From NCBI RefSeq assembly GCF_000805335.1, contig NZ_KN708638.1, forward strand, positions 2,643,082-2,695,797: 52,716 nucleotides of DNA. Reading direction: 5' to 3'. Source of the stretch: Streptomyces sp. CT34. Its GTDB lineage: Bacteria > Actinomycetota > Actinomycetes > Streptomycetales > Streptomycetaceae. The notes beneath the pieces were generated by a model. The model was not told the origin of the DNA and searched no databases. It saw only the letters and a program-made list of their open reading frames with translations. Position 1 is the stretch's first letter; every line of letters begins with the position of its first letter. A program made the position numbers and the translations under genes. Shown here piece after piece: positions 1 through 9,140 of this stretch.

Positions 1-1056
1 CGACAGCTCGCCCGGAGCCCTGGACTGGGCTGTGGCTGGGGGGGCGACTCCCAGGCAGGAGTTCGTTCCCTGGGGCGGCCTGGCCGCTACGCGCCCAGGT
101 CGGCGCGGCTGCCGGGCGGCCGGGGTTCGTACTCCGGGGCTTCGCGGCCGGGGTTCGTTCCCTGGGGCTCCGTGGTCAGGGTTCGAGCGCGGGGCCCGTG
201 GCGGCCGGGTGCGAACGAACCCGGGGCTCGTGGCCAGGTGCGAACCCGGGGCTCGTGGCCGGAGTTCGAGCGTGGGCTCGCGGATGGAGTTCGTGCCTTG
301 GGGCTCCATGCCTGGGGTTCGAGCCAGCGGCTCCGTAGCTGGGGTCTGGGCCTCGGGGTCCGTGACCGGGGTTCGAGGCTGCGGCTGCGTAGCCGGGGTT
401 GGAGCCCGCAGATCCGTGGCCGGGGTCTGGGCTTGGGGGTCCGTGATCGGGAAGCGAGCCCGGCGCGCTCCGGGGCACGAGTGCGAGCCCGAGGCACCGT
501 GGCTGGTGTTCTCGGCTGGTGTTCTTGGCTGGTCTCGGCTGGGGTTTTCGGCTGAGATTACGCCGGGGCACGCCGGCTCGTGCCACGGCGTAGGCGGACC
601 CATGCCAGGCGCACGCGAGCTCGTGCCGAGGCGCGCACGGGCTCACGCCCGGGTGCAGGCGGGCCCGTGTGTCGAGGCACACGCGAGGGGGAGGGGTGGG
701 GGGAGGGGGAGGCCCCCCCGGGGAGAACGCATCGCGGGTACCGTCCCTAGAGAACCAAGACGAGACCCCAGGTCGGGCACCAGCCAGCTGCCCACCACCG
801 GACACCCCGCCGGACACCCGCCGGTTGCCCACCATGGGAGGCCATCGGACACCCGCTGGTCGCCCAGCACCGGACACCCGCCGGTTGCCCGCCATGGGAC
901 ACCATTGGACACCCGCCGGTTGCCCAGCACCGGGTACCCGTCCACGGTTGTCCACCACCGGGCGCCCACGGTTGTCCACCGTCGGTCGCCACCGCCACCG
1001 TCCCTTCCGCCCCCTCTCGCCCCGTCCCGCACCTCCCCGAAAGGCCGGCCCGTTTC
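1..1056. repeat. Gene-free, low-complexity repetitive DNA
   Basis: No convincing gene is visible here; open frames on both strands encode Arg/Pro/Gly-rich text with no recognisable domain. The first 550 bases are a degenerate array of short G-rich units of the type GGGGTTCGAGC and GGCTCGTGGCCGG. Bases 660-720 hold a G-run tract. Bases 812-925 contain four copies of a 19-mer beginning GGACACCCGC (at 812, 847, 872 and 907) with spacing 35, 25, 35, that is, a 60-bp higher-order unit present twice. The last 50 bases should carry the promoter of the following regulator, but no clear hexamers are seen. Confidence 0.6.
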
Positions 1057-1638
1057 ATGCCCCCCGAGACGTTGACCCCCGAGCGCATCCTCGAAGCCAC
1101 CGAGGAGGTGCTGCGCCGTTACGGGCCGGCCAAGGCCACCGTGGTGGACGTCGCGCGTGCCCTGGGCGTCAGCCACGGCAGCGTCTACCGCCACTTCCGT
1201 ACGAAGACGGCGCTGCGGGAGGCCGTCACGGCGCGCTGGCTGGACCGTACGAGCGAGCAGCTGGCGGCCATCGTCACGGACGAGGGCCCGGCCGACGACC
1301 GGCTGCGCCGCTGGCTCGCGACCCTCTTCGAGGCGAAGCGGCACAAGGCCGGCGACGACCCCGAACTCTTCGCCACGTATATGACGTTGATCGGTGAGAG
1401 CGGCGGTGTCGTCGACCGTCATGTCACCGACCTCGAATCCCAGCTCGCCACGATCATCGAGGCCGGCGTCGCCGAGGGCGCCTTCCGCGCCCCCTCCCCC
1501 GCCACCACCGCGCACGCCGTCTTCGCCGCCACCGGCCGTTTCCACGACCCGTGTTACGCCGCGGAGTGGTCCCGTCCGGAAATCACGGCCGACTTCGAGG
1601 CGGTCCGCGACCTGGTGATGCGGGGGCTGCAGGGCTAG
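1057..1638 (+). CDS. TetR/AcrR family transcriptional regulator
   Basis: A 193-residue protein with an N-terminal TetR DNA-binding domain at about residues 8-55 (ERILEATEEVLRRYG, then DVARALGVSHGSVYRHF), followed by an all-helical ligand-binding and dimerisation domain. The length and the SVYRHF turn-recognition motif are typical of the family. The ligand and targets cannot be told. The ATG at 1057 is preceded by a modest purine stretch (GAAAGG at 1039-1044), rather far from the start. Neighbours are low-complexity DNA on both sides and convergent glyS, so there is no operon partner to suggest a function. TetR proteins usually repress themselves or a divergent gene, but no divergent gene is present here. 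Confidence 0.9.
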   Translation: MPPETLTPERILEATEEVLRRYGPAKATVVDVARALGVSHGSVYRHFRTKTALREAVTARWLDRTSEQLAAIVTDEGPADDRLRRWLATLFEAKRHKAGDDPELFATYMTLIGESGGVVDRHVTDLESQLATIIEAGVAEGAFRAPSPATTAHAVFAATGRFHDPCYAAEWSRPEITADFEAVRDLVMRGLQG

Positions 1639-2005
1639 GGCCTTCCCGACCCTGGCCCCGACGCCTGTGCCCCTGGCCCCGACGCCTGTCGGCCCCCGAC
1701 GCCTGTGCCCCTGGCCCCGGCGCCCGTCGGCACCTGGCACCTTGCGGCACCTGGCGCCTTGCGGACGCCGGCCCTCTTCCGCCCCTGCTCCCGGGGCCGC
1801 CCCGAGGCCCCGCCCACGGGCGAGAGCCAACCCAACGGCCAGCCCCCGCTTGCGGGTTGGCCCCCGCCCGTCCCCAACCCGCCGGACAGGCCCCGGAGGA
1901 CGGCCCCGGACAGGCCCCGGCCGGGTCAGCACGGGTCAGGACGGCTCACGACCTGCCCGTACAGCCAGAGGTCACACCGGCCACACGGGCCACAGGCCAC
2001 GCGCA
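1639..2005. repeat. Gene-free intergenic tract with 21-bp tandem units
   Basis: Between the TetR gene and the terminator of glyS there is no supportable gene. Bases 1651-1727 hold two exact and one degenerate copy of an 18-mer beginning CCTGGCCCCG (at 1651, 1672 and 1710). The remainder is C-rich, low-complexity sequence (CACCTTGCGG and CCCCGGACAGG repeats). Confidence 0.55.
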
Positions 2006-2054
2006 GCGAAGCGCCGGCCGCCCCCGCAACTTCCGGGGGCGGCCGGCGCTTCGC
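2006..2054. terminator. Strong hairpin terminator downstream of glyS
   Basis: A perfect 21-bp inverted repeat (arms 2006-2026 and 2034-2054, 7-nt loop CAACTTC) lies 58 bases past the glyS stop. It has no T-run, as is usual in Streptomyces, and as a symmetrical stem could serve both convergent genes. Confidence 0.8.
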
Positions 2055-2074
2055 CGTTGCCGTGTGGACCGCTC

Positions 2075-2111
2075 GGTCAGATCAGCACCGGTCAGATCAG
2101 CACCGGTCAGG

Positions 2112-2117
<6 letters not shown>
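2075..2117. repeat. 15-bp direct repeat at the 3' end of glyS
   Basis: Two exact tandem copies of GGTCAGATCAGCACC (2075-2089, 2090-2104) are followed by a degenerate third copy that runs into the glyS stop codon (2112-2114). Confidence 0.6.
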
Positions 2118-3494
<1,377 letters not shown>

Positions 3495-3667
3495 GGTGCT
3501 CTCTTCATTACGACGACGAACAATGGACAGGACGGCGCGTAGCGCCTCGACGAGGGGGGTGCTCGGGAGACGGGCGGGCGAATAGTTCAGGGTACCGGCG
3601 GCCGTACCCCCCGGATCAAATCGGTTCCGGCCGCTCCGCGGGCCACTGTGACCTGTCCCGCACTTTG

Positions 3668-3697
3668 TTGACAATCATTTCCATATTCATTGAAAAT
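3668..3697 (+). promoter_or_regulatory. Probable znuA promoter
   Basis: A perfect -35 hexamer TTGACA (3668-3673) is followed after 18 bases by GAAAAT (3692-3697), which keeps the conserved A2 and T6 of a -10 box. A start of transcription about 7 bases downstream would fall on the ATG at 3705, so the mRNA may be leaderless. Both hexamers are covered by Zur-like boxes. This is inferred from sequence only. Confidence 0.55.
3669..3683. promoter_or_regulatory. Zur box 1 (upstream)
   Basis: TGACAATCATTTCCA is an imperfect palindrome that departs at a few positions from the Streptomyces Zur consensus as remembered (TGAAAATGATTTTCA). It overlaps the -35 hexamer and lies 22 bp, about two helical turns, from box 2. 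Confidence 0.7.
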
Positions 3698-3705
3698 GAG
3701 TGTCA
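3691..3705. promoter_or_regulatory. Zur box 2 (downstream, overlapping -10 and start)
   Basis: TGAAAATGAGTGTCA differs from the remembered Zur consensus at two positions. It covers the proposed -10 and ends on the first base of the proposed ATG start of znuA. Zinc-bound Zur here would block RNA polymerase directly. Confidence 0.75.
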
Positions 3706-4667
3706 TGAACGTACGCCCGAATATCTCCACCACAGCGATGGCCGGAGCCGCGGTTCTCGCCCTGCTGGGCCTGACCGCCTGCTCCGGCACCGACGCCGGC
3801 CGCTCCGGCGGCGGCAAGCTGAGGGTGACGGCGTCCTTCTATCCGATGCAGTTCCTCGCCGAGCAGATCGGCGGCTCCCACGTGGAGGTGTCCAACCTCA
3901 CCAAGCCGGGCGTCGAGCCGCACGACCTGGAGCTCACCCCGAAGCAGACCGCGCAGCTCGGTGAGTCCGGCGCGATCGTCCACCTCAAGGGCCTGCAGCC
4001 CGCCGTGGACGACGCGATCAAGCAGTCCGGCGTCAAGCACGTCGCCGACGCGGCCTCCCTCACCTCGCTCGAAACGCACGGCACCGAGGTCGACGGCCAC
4101 CACCACTCCACCGGCGACAACCACTCGCACTCCGAGTCCGAGCCCGGCCGGGACCCGCACGTCTGGCTGGACCCGGTGAAGTTCGCCGAGGTCGCCAAGG
4201 GCGTCAACCGGACGCTCGCCCAGGCCGACCCGAAGAACCGGGCCGACTTCCAGAAGAACACCGACGCCCTGGTCAAGAAGCTGGACGGGCTGGACAAGGA
4301 GTTCCGGGACGAGCTGAAGAACCGGGCCTCGGACACGTTCATCACCACCCACGCGGCGTTCGGCTACCTCGCCGAGCGGTACGGCCTGACCGAGGAGGCG
4401 ATCAGCGGCCTGGACCCGGAGTCCGAGCCCAGCGCCAACCGCATCAAGGACCTGCACACCCTCGCCGCGCAGCACCATGTCTCCACGGTCTTCTTCGAGA
4501 CCATCGCCAACCCGGCCACCGCCAAGGCCCTGGCCGGGGACCTGCGTCTGAAGACCGATGTCCTCGACCCGCTCGAGGGGATCACCGCCAAGTCCCGCGG
4601 CAAGGACTACTTCGCCGTCCAGCGCGCCAACCTCGCCGCGCTGGAGAAGGCGCTCGGCAGCAAGTGA
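3705..4667 (+). CDS. znuA: Zinc ABC transporter substrate-binding lipoprotein
   Basis: Captures zinc outside the membrane and delivers it to the ZnuBC transporter. The 320-residue product has a signal peptide ending in the lipobox LTAC (Cys 26), then the cluster A-I solute-binding fold: an N-lobe with EPHDLELT, a His-rich acidic loop (HHHSTGDNHSHSES) just before DPHVWLDP, a linking helix, and a C-lobe with THAAFGYLAERYG and FFETIANP. The His loop and the Zur boxes argue for zinc rather than manganese. In-frame TTG (3690) and ATG (3696) starts exist; ATG 3705 is preferred because it best fits the signal peptide and the mapped promoter, implying leaderless translation. It is the first gene of znuA-znuC-znuB. 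Confidence 0.93.
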   Translation: MNVRPNISTTAMAGAAVLALLGLTACSGTDAGRSGGGKLRVTASFYPMQFLAEQIGGSHVEVSNLTKPGVEPHDLELTPKQTAQLGESGAIVHLKGLQPAVDDAIKQSGVKHVADAASLTSLETHGTEVDGHHHSTGDNHSHSESEPGRDPHVWLDPVKFAEVAKGVNRTLAQADPKNRADFQKNTDALVKKLDGLDKEFRDELKNRASDTFITTHAAFGYLAERYGLTEEAISGLDPESEPSANRIKDLHTLAAQHHVSTVFFETIANPATAKALAGDLRLKTDVLDPLEGITAKSRGKDYFAVQRANLAALEKALGSK

Positions 4668-4732
4668 CCGCGCACCGGCGGCCCGGCATGCCGCCGGGTG
4701 CTTCGGACGTATCGCACGACGGAGGTCGGCAC

Positions 4733-5578
4733 ATGAAGGACAGGGACCAGCCCGGCACGGACGGCGAGCCCGTCATAGCCCTGCGCGGCGCCACCGCGTC
4801 GCTGGGCGCCCGGCCGGTGCTGCGCGGCGTCGATCTCACCGTCCGCGCGGGCGAGGTCGTGGCGCTGCTCGGCGCCAACGGCTCCGGCAAGTCCACCGCC
4901 GTACGGTCGGTGATCGGCCAGGTTCCGCTGACCGGCGGTGAACTGGCGCTGTTCGGGACGCCGTTCCGGCGCTTCGGGGACTGGGCCCGGATCGGGTATG
5001 TGCCGCAGCGCACGACCGCGGCGGGCGGGGTCCCGGCCACCGTCCGCGAGGTGGTCACGGCCGGCCGGCTGGCCCGTACGAAGCTGGGCATGCTGCGCCG
5101 GGCCGACCGGGCCGCGGTGCGTCACGCGCTGGAACTGGTCGGGATGGCGGACCGGGCCGGGGACTCCGTCAACGCGCTGTCGGGAGGACAGCACCAACGG
5201 GTGCTGATCGCCCGCGCGCTGGCCGGTGAGCCGGATCTGCTGATCATGGACGAGCCGATGGCCGGGGTCGACCTGGCCAGCCAGGAGGTGCTGGCCGCCG
5301 CGCTGCGCGAGCAGGTCGCCCGGGGCACCACGGTGCTGCTCGTCCTGCACGAACTGGGGCCGCTGGAGCCGCTGATCGACCGCGCGGTGGTGCTGCGCGA
5401 CGGCTGCGTCGTCCACGACGGCCCGCCGCCGAAGGCCGTCGGCCAGCACGCCCTGCCCGGTCACGACCATGCCCACCCGTCGCCCGCCACCGCCCCAAGT
5501 GGCGGTGCTTCGCACCACTGCATTGGATCGCACGCCGACGCGTCCGCGGAACCGCTCCGCACCGGCCTGCTGAGCTAG
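4733..5578 (+). CDS. znuC: Zinc ABC transporter ATP-binding protein
   Basis: The ATPase that powers zinc import on the inner face of the membrane. In 281 residues it shows Walker A GANGSGKS (about 47-54), Q-loop PQRTTAAGG, the ABC signature LSGGQHQRV (from about 149), Walker B LLIMDEP (about 169-175), and the switch His in VLHEL. The start is ATG 4733 with GGAGG at 4721-4725; the frame continues upstream to a GTG overlapping the znuA stop but has no ribosome site there. The C-terminus is longer than usual and His-containing (GHDHAHPS, SHHCIGSHAD), possibly a metal-sensing tail. It sits between znuA and znuB, 65 bases after znuA. Confidence 0.94.
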   Translation: MKDRDQPGTDGEPVIALRGATASLGARPVLRGVDLTVRAGEVVALLGANGSGKSTAVRSVIGQVPLTGGELALFGTPFRRFGDWARIGYVPQRTTAAGGVPATVREVVTAGRLARTKLGMLRRADRAAVRHALELVGMADRAGDSVNALSGGQHQRVLIARALAGEPDLLIMDEPMAGVDLASQEVLAAALREQVARGTTVLLVLHELGPLEPLIDRAVVLRDGCVVHDGPPPKAVGQHALPGHDHAHPSPATAPSGGASHHCIGSHADASAEPLRTGLLS

Positions 5579-5589
5579 GGGCCGCCCTC

Positions 5590-6483
5590 ATGGAAATCCT
5601 CGACTACGCCTTCATGCAGCGGGCGCTGATCGCCGCCCTGATCGTCGGTGTCACCGCGCCCGCCATCGGCATCTACCTCGTCCAGCGCCGCCAGGCCCTG
5701 ATGGGCGACGGTATCGGCCATGTCGCCCTCACCGGCGTCGGCCTCGGCTTCCTGCTGAACTCCAGCCCGGTCTGGATGGCCACCGCGGTCGCCGTCCTCG
5801 GCTCGGTGATCATGGAGCTGATCCGCTGGTACGGCAGGACCCGCGGCGATCTCGCGCTGGCCATGCTGTTCTACGGCGGCATGGCGGGCGGTGTGCTGCT
5901 GATGAACCTCTCGGATGCGGGCTCCAACGCCAATCTCGGGACGTATCTCTTCGGTTCGATCACCACCGTCTCGCCGCAGGACATGACGACGATCTGCGTG
6001 CTGGCCGCGCTGGTGCTGGCGATCACCGTCGGGCTGCGCCGCCAGCTGTTCGCGGTATGCCTGGACGAGGAGTTCGCCCGGGTGACGGGGCTGCCGGTGC
6101 GGCTGCTGAACCTGCTGGTCGCGGTGACCGCCGCGGTCACCGTCACGGTCGCGATGCGGGTGGTCGGCCTGCTGCTGGTCAGCGCGCTGATGGTGATCCC
6201 GGTGGCGGCGGCGCAGCAGCTGAGCCGCAGTTTCGCGGTGACCTTCGCCGCGGCGGTGGCGATCGGCGTGGTGGTCACCGTCGCCGGCACCACGACCTCG
6301 TACTACGTCGACGTGCCGTCCGGCGCGACCATCGTGCTGTTCGCCATCGGGCTCTTCGTGGCGTTCACGGCGCTGGCCGCCCCGCTCGCGAGAAAACGCG
6401 CCAGGGCAGCCGCGGAGGCCGCGAAGAGGTGCACTCTGGAGGTACCCGCCGGCCGGGTCCCGGCGGACGACGTGCGCGTGTGA
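5590..6483 (+). CDS. znuB: Zinc ABC transporter permease
   Basis: Integral membrane channel of the zinc importer. The 297-residue protein is a run of hydrophobic helices of the ABC-3 permease family, with the N-terminal YAFMQRALIAALIVG, QRRQALMGDGIGHVALTGV (the conserved loop that contacts the ATPase) and a later LLLVSALMVIPVAAAQ segment. It lies 11 bases after znuC and is probably translated from the GGGG stretch before the ATG. The cytoplasmic C-terminus is basic. The operon could continue to zur, 173 bases further on. Confidence 0.94.
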   Translation: MEILDYAFMQRALIAALIVGVTAPAIGIYLVQRRQALMGDGIGHVALTGVGLGFLLNSSPVWMATAVAVLGSVIMELIRWYGRTRGDLALAMLFYGGMAGGVLLMNLSDAGSNANLGTYLFGSITTVSPQDMTTICVLAALVLAITVGLRRQLFAVCLDEEFARVTGLPVRLLNLLVAVTAAVTVTVAMRVVGLLLVSALMVIPVAAAQQLSRSFAVTFAAAVAIGVVVTVAGTTTSYYVDVPSGATIVLFAIGLFVAFTALAAPLARKRARAAAEAAKRCTLEVPAGRVPADDVRV

Positions 6484-6656
6484 GACGGACGTGCGGCGGG
6501 TGGCCGAACCCGGGCGTACGAGGCGTCCGCCAGGGGTAGGGCCGGCCGGTCCGGGACAGACATGGAGGTAAGTGTCCCACCAGGGTTCCGGCCATCACCT
6601 GGCACAATGGCCGGGCGCATGCACAGGGCAAGTCCTGACGTCCTAGGGAGGCAACG

Positions 6657-7088
6657 GTGGCGACGAGCGCGGGATCTCCGGTACGCGGCCGGTCGACGCG
6701 GCAGCGGACCGCGGTTTCGGCCGCACTCGACGAGGTCGACGAGTTCCGCAGTGCGCAGGAACTGCACGACATGCTCAAGCACCGGGGCGACTCGGTGGGG
6801 CTGACCACCGTCTACCGGACGCTGCAGTCCCTGGCCGACGCCGGTGAGGTCGATGTGCTGCGGACCAGCGAGGGCGAGGCCGTCTACCGCCGGTGCAGCA
6901 CCGACGACCATCACCACCACCTGGTCTGCCGGGCCTGCGGCAAGGCCGTCGAGGTCGAGGGCCCCGCGGTCGAGAAGTGGGCCGACCAGATCGCCGCCGA
7001 GCACGGTTTCCGCGATGTCGCCCACACCATCGAGATCTTCGGTACGTGCGGCGAGTGCGCGGACCGCGCGGCGGTGCAGCAGCAGTAG
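6657..7088 (+). CDS. zur: Zinc uptake regulator, Fur family
   Basis: Zinc-dependent repressor of zinc uptake genes. The 143 residues form a winged-helix DNA-binding domain (about 10-80, with SVGLTTVYRTLQSLADAGEV as recognition region) and a metal-binding dimerisation domain. The domain has a His cluster at 85-88 and two structural-zinc pairs, Cys91/Cys94 (CRAC) and Cys131/Cys134 (CGEC). A GTG start at 6657 follows AGGGAGG (6645-6651). The position right after znuACB and the two Zur boxes before znuA identify it as Zur rather than Fur, PerR or Nur. The 173-base gap upstream contains a small inverted repeat (GGGACA...TGTCCC, 6554-6579) but no obvious Zur box. Confidence 0.95.
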   Translation: MATSAGSPVRGRSTRQRTAVSAALDEVDEFRSAQELHDMLKHRGDSVGLTTVYRTLQSLADAGEVDVLRTSEGEAVYRRCSTDDHHHHLVCRACGKAVEVEGPAVEKWADQIAAEHGFRDVAHTIEIFGTCGECADRAAVQQQ

Positions 7089-7123
7089 TGGCCGCGGCCG
7101 GCCGCGCGCCGGCGGACAACGCG

Positions 7124-7163
7124 GGAACGGCCGCCTCCGCCTGCGGGCGGGGGCGGCCGTTCC
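7124..7163. terminator. Bidirectional terminator between zur and uppS
   Basis: An 18-bp stem with one wobble (arms 7124-7141 and 7146-7163, loop TGCG) lies between the convergent zur and uppS stops. Confidence 0.8.
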
Positions 7164-7225
7164 GTGCTCTTGCGGCCGGGTGCCGTGCTGTTGCAGCCGG
7201 GCGGCGCGGGGCGGGACGGGCCCGG

Positions 7226-8044
7226 TTACGTGGCGGACTCGCCCTCGGCCATCGGTGCCGCCCCGAAGCGGCGGTCCCGCTTCGCGTATTCCAGGCAGGC
7301 GTCCCAGAGGTTCCGGCGGTCGAAATCCGGCCAGAGAATGTCCTGGAACACCATCTCGGCATAGGCGCTCTGCCAGATCAGGTAGTTCGACGTCCGCTGC
7401 TCGCCGGACGGCCGGACGAAGAGGTCCACATCCGGCATGTCCGGGTAGTACATGTACTTCGCCACGGTCTTCTCGGTGACCTTGCCGGGGTCCAGCTTCC
7501 CGGCCCGGACATCCGCCGCGATGGCCGCCGCGGCGTCCGCGATCTCCGCCCGACCGCCGTAATTCACGCAGAAATACAGCGTCATTGCGTCATTCTTCTT
7601 GGTCTGCTCCTGGGCGACCTGGAGTTCCTGGACCACGGACTTCCAGAGCTTCGGCATCCGCCCGACCCACCGGATGCGGATACCCAGCGCGTCCATCTCG
7701 TCACGGCGCCGCCGGATCACGTCCCGGTTGAAATTCATCAGGAAGCGGACCTCGTCCGGCGACCGCTTCCAGTTCTCCGTCGAGAAGGCGTAGAGCGAGA
7801 GATTCTTCACGCCCATTTCGATGCAGCCCTTGAGCACGTCGAGGACGACGCCCTCGCCGACCTTGTGGCCCTCCGTGCGCGGCAGCCCGCGCTCCTTGGC
7901 CCACCGGCCGTTGCCGTCCATCACGATCGCGACGTGGTTCGGGACGAGCTCGCCGGGGATCTTCGGCGGGCGCGCGCCGGACGGATGCGGCTCGGGCGTC
8001 TCATACTCGCGCCGATTGCGGCCCAGAATCCCGCGTACTGCCAT
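7226..8044 (-). CDS. uppS: Isoprenyl transferase (undecaprenyl diphosphate synthase family)
   Basis: Cis-prenyltransferase that elongates allylic diphosphates with isopentenyl diphosphate to give the polyprenyl carrier for peptidoglycan. The 272-residue product has the catalytic-Asp motif [11 protein letters not shown] (about residue 42), the [12 protein letters not shown] segment and the C-terminal [22 protein letters not shown]. The ATG at 8044 follows AGGAG at good spacing, while a GTG nine bases upstream sits too close to that site. Its upstream neighbour recO is transcribed the same way, 84 bases apart. Confidence 0.96.
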   Translation of the reverse strand: MAVRGILGRNRREYETPEPHPSGARPPKIPGELVPNHVAIVMDGNGRWAKERGLPRTEGHKVGEGVVLDVLKGCIEMGVKNLSLYAFSTENWKRSPDEVRFLMNFNRDVIRRRRDEMDALGIRIRWVGRMPKLWKSVVQELQVAQEQTKKNDAMTLYFCVNYGGRAEIADAAAAIAADVRAGKLDPGKVTEKTVAKYMYYPDMPDVDLFVRPSGEQRTSNYLIWQSAYAEMVFQDILWPDFDRRNLWDACLEYAKRDRRFGAAPMAEGESAT

Positions 8045-8128
8045 GCGCCCCACGTCTCCTCTGCGTATTGATTCGATTGACGGTTGTGGTCGGATCGGGC
8101 GGAGCGGCGGCCCGCGGCGCCTCCCCCG

Positions 8129-8875
8129 CTATTTCTCCACATAGCGCAGGGAGCGCAGGCCCCGCTCCAGGTGCCAGTGCAGATACGCCGCGACGAGGCC
8201 ACAGCCCTCCCGGACATGCCGCGCCTCGCAGGCGTCCGCGGTCTCCCAGTCGCCGGTCAGCAGCGCGCCGAGAAGCCCGATGGCCTCTGAGGAGGGTACG
8301 ACGCTTCCGGGCACCCGGCAGTCCCCGCAGACGACGCCGCCCGCGGCCACCGAGAAGAACCGGTTGGGGCCGGGCAGGCCGCACCGCGCGCAGGCGCCGA
8401 AGCTCGGCGCGTAGCCGTTGACCGCCAGCGAGCGCAGCAGGAACGCGTCCAGCACCAGGTGCGGCGCGTGTTCGCCGCGGGCGAGCGTGCGCAGCCCGCC
8501 GACCAGCAGCAGGTACTGCTGCACCGCCGGCTCGCCCTCGTGGTCGGTGAACCGCTCGGCGGTCTCCAGCATCGCCGTGCCGGCCGTGTAGCGCGCGTAG
8601 TCCGTGACGATGCCGCCGCCGTACGCGGCGATCGTCTCGCTCTGCGTGCACAGCGGCAGCCCGCGCCCGACCAGCTCGCCGCCGCGCGCGTAGAACTGCA
8701 CGTCGACGTGCGAGAAGGGCTCCAGCCGGGCGCCGAACTTCGACTTCGTGCGCCGCACGCCGCGCGCCACGGCCCGTACCCGGCCGTGGCCGCGGGTGAG
8801 CAGGGTGATGATCCGGTCCGCCTCGCCCAGCTTCTGGGTGCGCAGCACGATGCCGTCGTCGCGGAACAGACTCAT
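8129..8875 (-). CDS. recO: DNA repair protein RecO
   Basis: Recombination mediator that helps load RecA on gapped DNA. The 248-residue protein has the N-terminal OB fold (SLFRDDGIVLRTQKLGEADRI) and a C-terminal helical domain with a four-Cys zinc finger (CARCG ... CGDCR) from about residue 160. The start is ATG 8875 with GGGAGAA upstream; a longer frame to 8974 encodes only low-complexity Pro/Ala sequence. It precedes uppS. The 265-base region upstream is shared with the divergent conservon. Confidence 0.95.
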   Translation of the reverse strand: MSLFRDDGIVLRTQKLGEADRIITLLTRGHGRVRAVARGVRRTKSKFGARLEPFSHVDVQFYARGGELVGRGLPLCTQSETIAAYGGGIVTDYARYTAGTAMLETAERFTDHEGEPAVQQYLLLVGGLRTLARGEHAPHLVLDAFLLRSLAVNGYAPSFGACARCGLPGPNRFFSVAAGGVVCGDCRVPGSVVPSSEAIGLLGALLTGDWETADACEARHVREGCGLVAAYLHWHLERGLRSLRYVEK

Positions 8876-9140
8876 GACGCCATTCTCCCGCATGGCGGCG
8901 GGGCGGCGGGGCGGGGTCCGTGCGGCCCCGGGTTCCGGGCGCGCGGGCGGTGCCGCGGTGTGAGGCTGCATCACGTTACCGACCCGTCATCGCGGGTGAA
9001 CGTGACCTTCCGTACTTCTCAGTCGCGGCCCCGCAAGGGTCCTCACAGGCCGTCAGGTGGCAGGTAGCATCCGGTGATGATCGGCGCACGGCAGCCGTCG
9101 CGGCCGGACATCCCCGTCAAGTCCCCGAACGAGGATCTCG

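Noticed and set aside
87..979. Overlapping open frames on both strands in the first kilobase
   Set aside because: All frames are open because the repeats are GC-rich; none shows third-position bias or a domain.
6554..6579. Inverted repeat GGGACA...TGTCCC upstream of zur as a Zur box
   Set aside because: It does not resemble the TGAAAATGATTTTCA-type box; it may be a chance repeat or an unrelated site.
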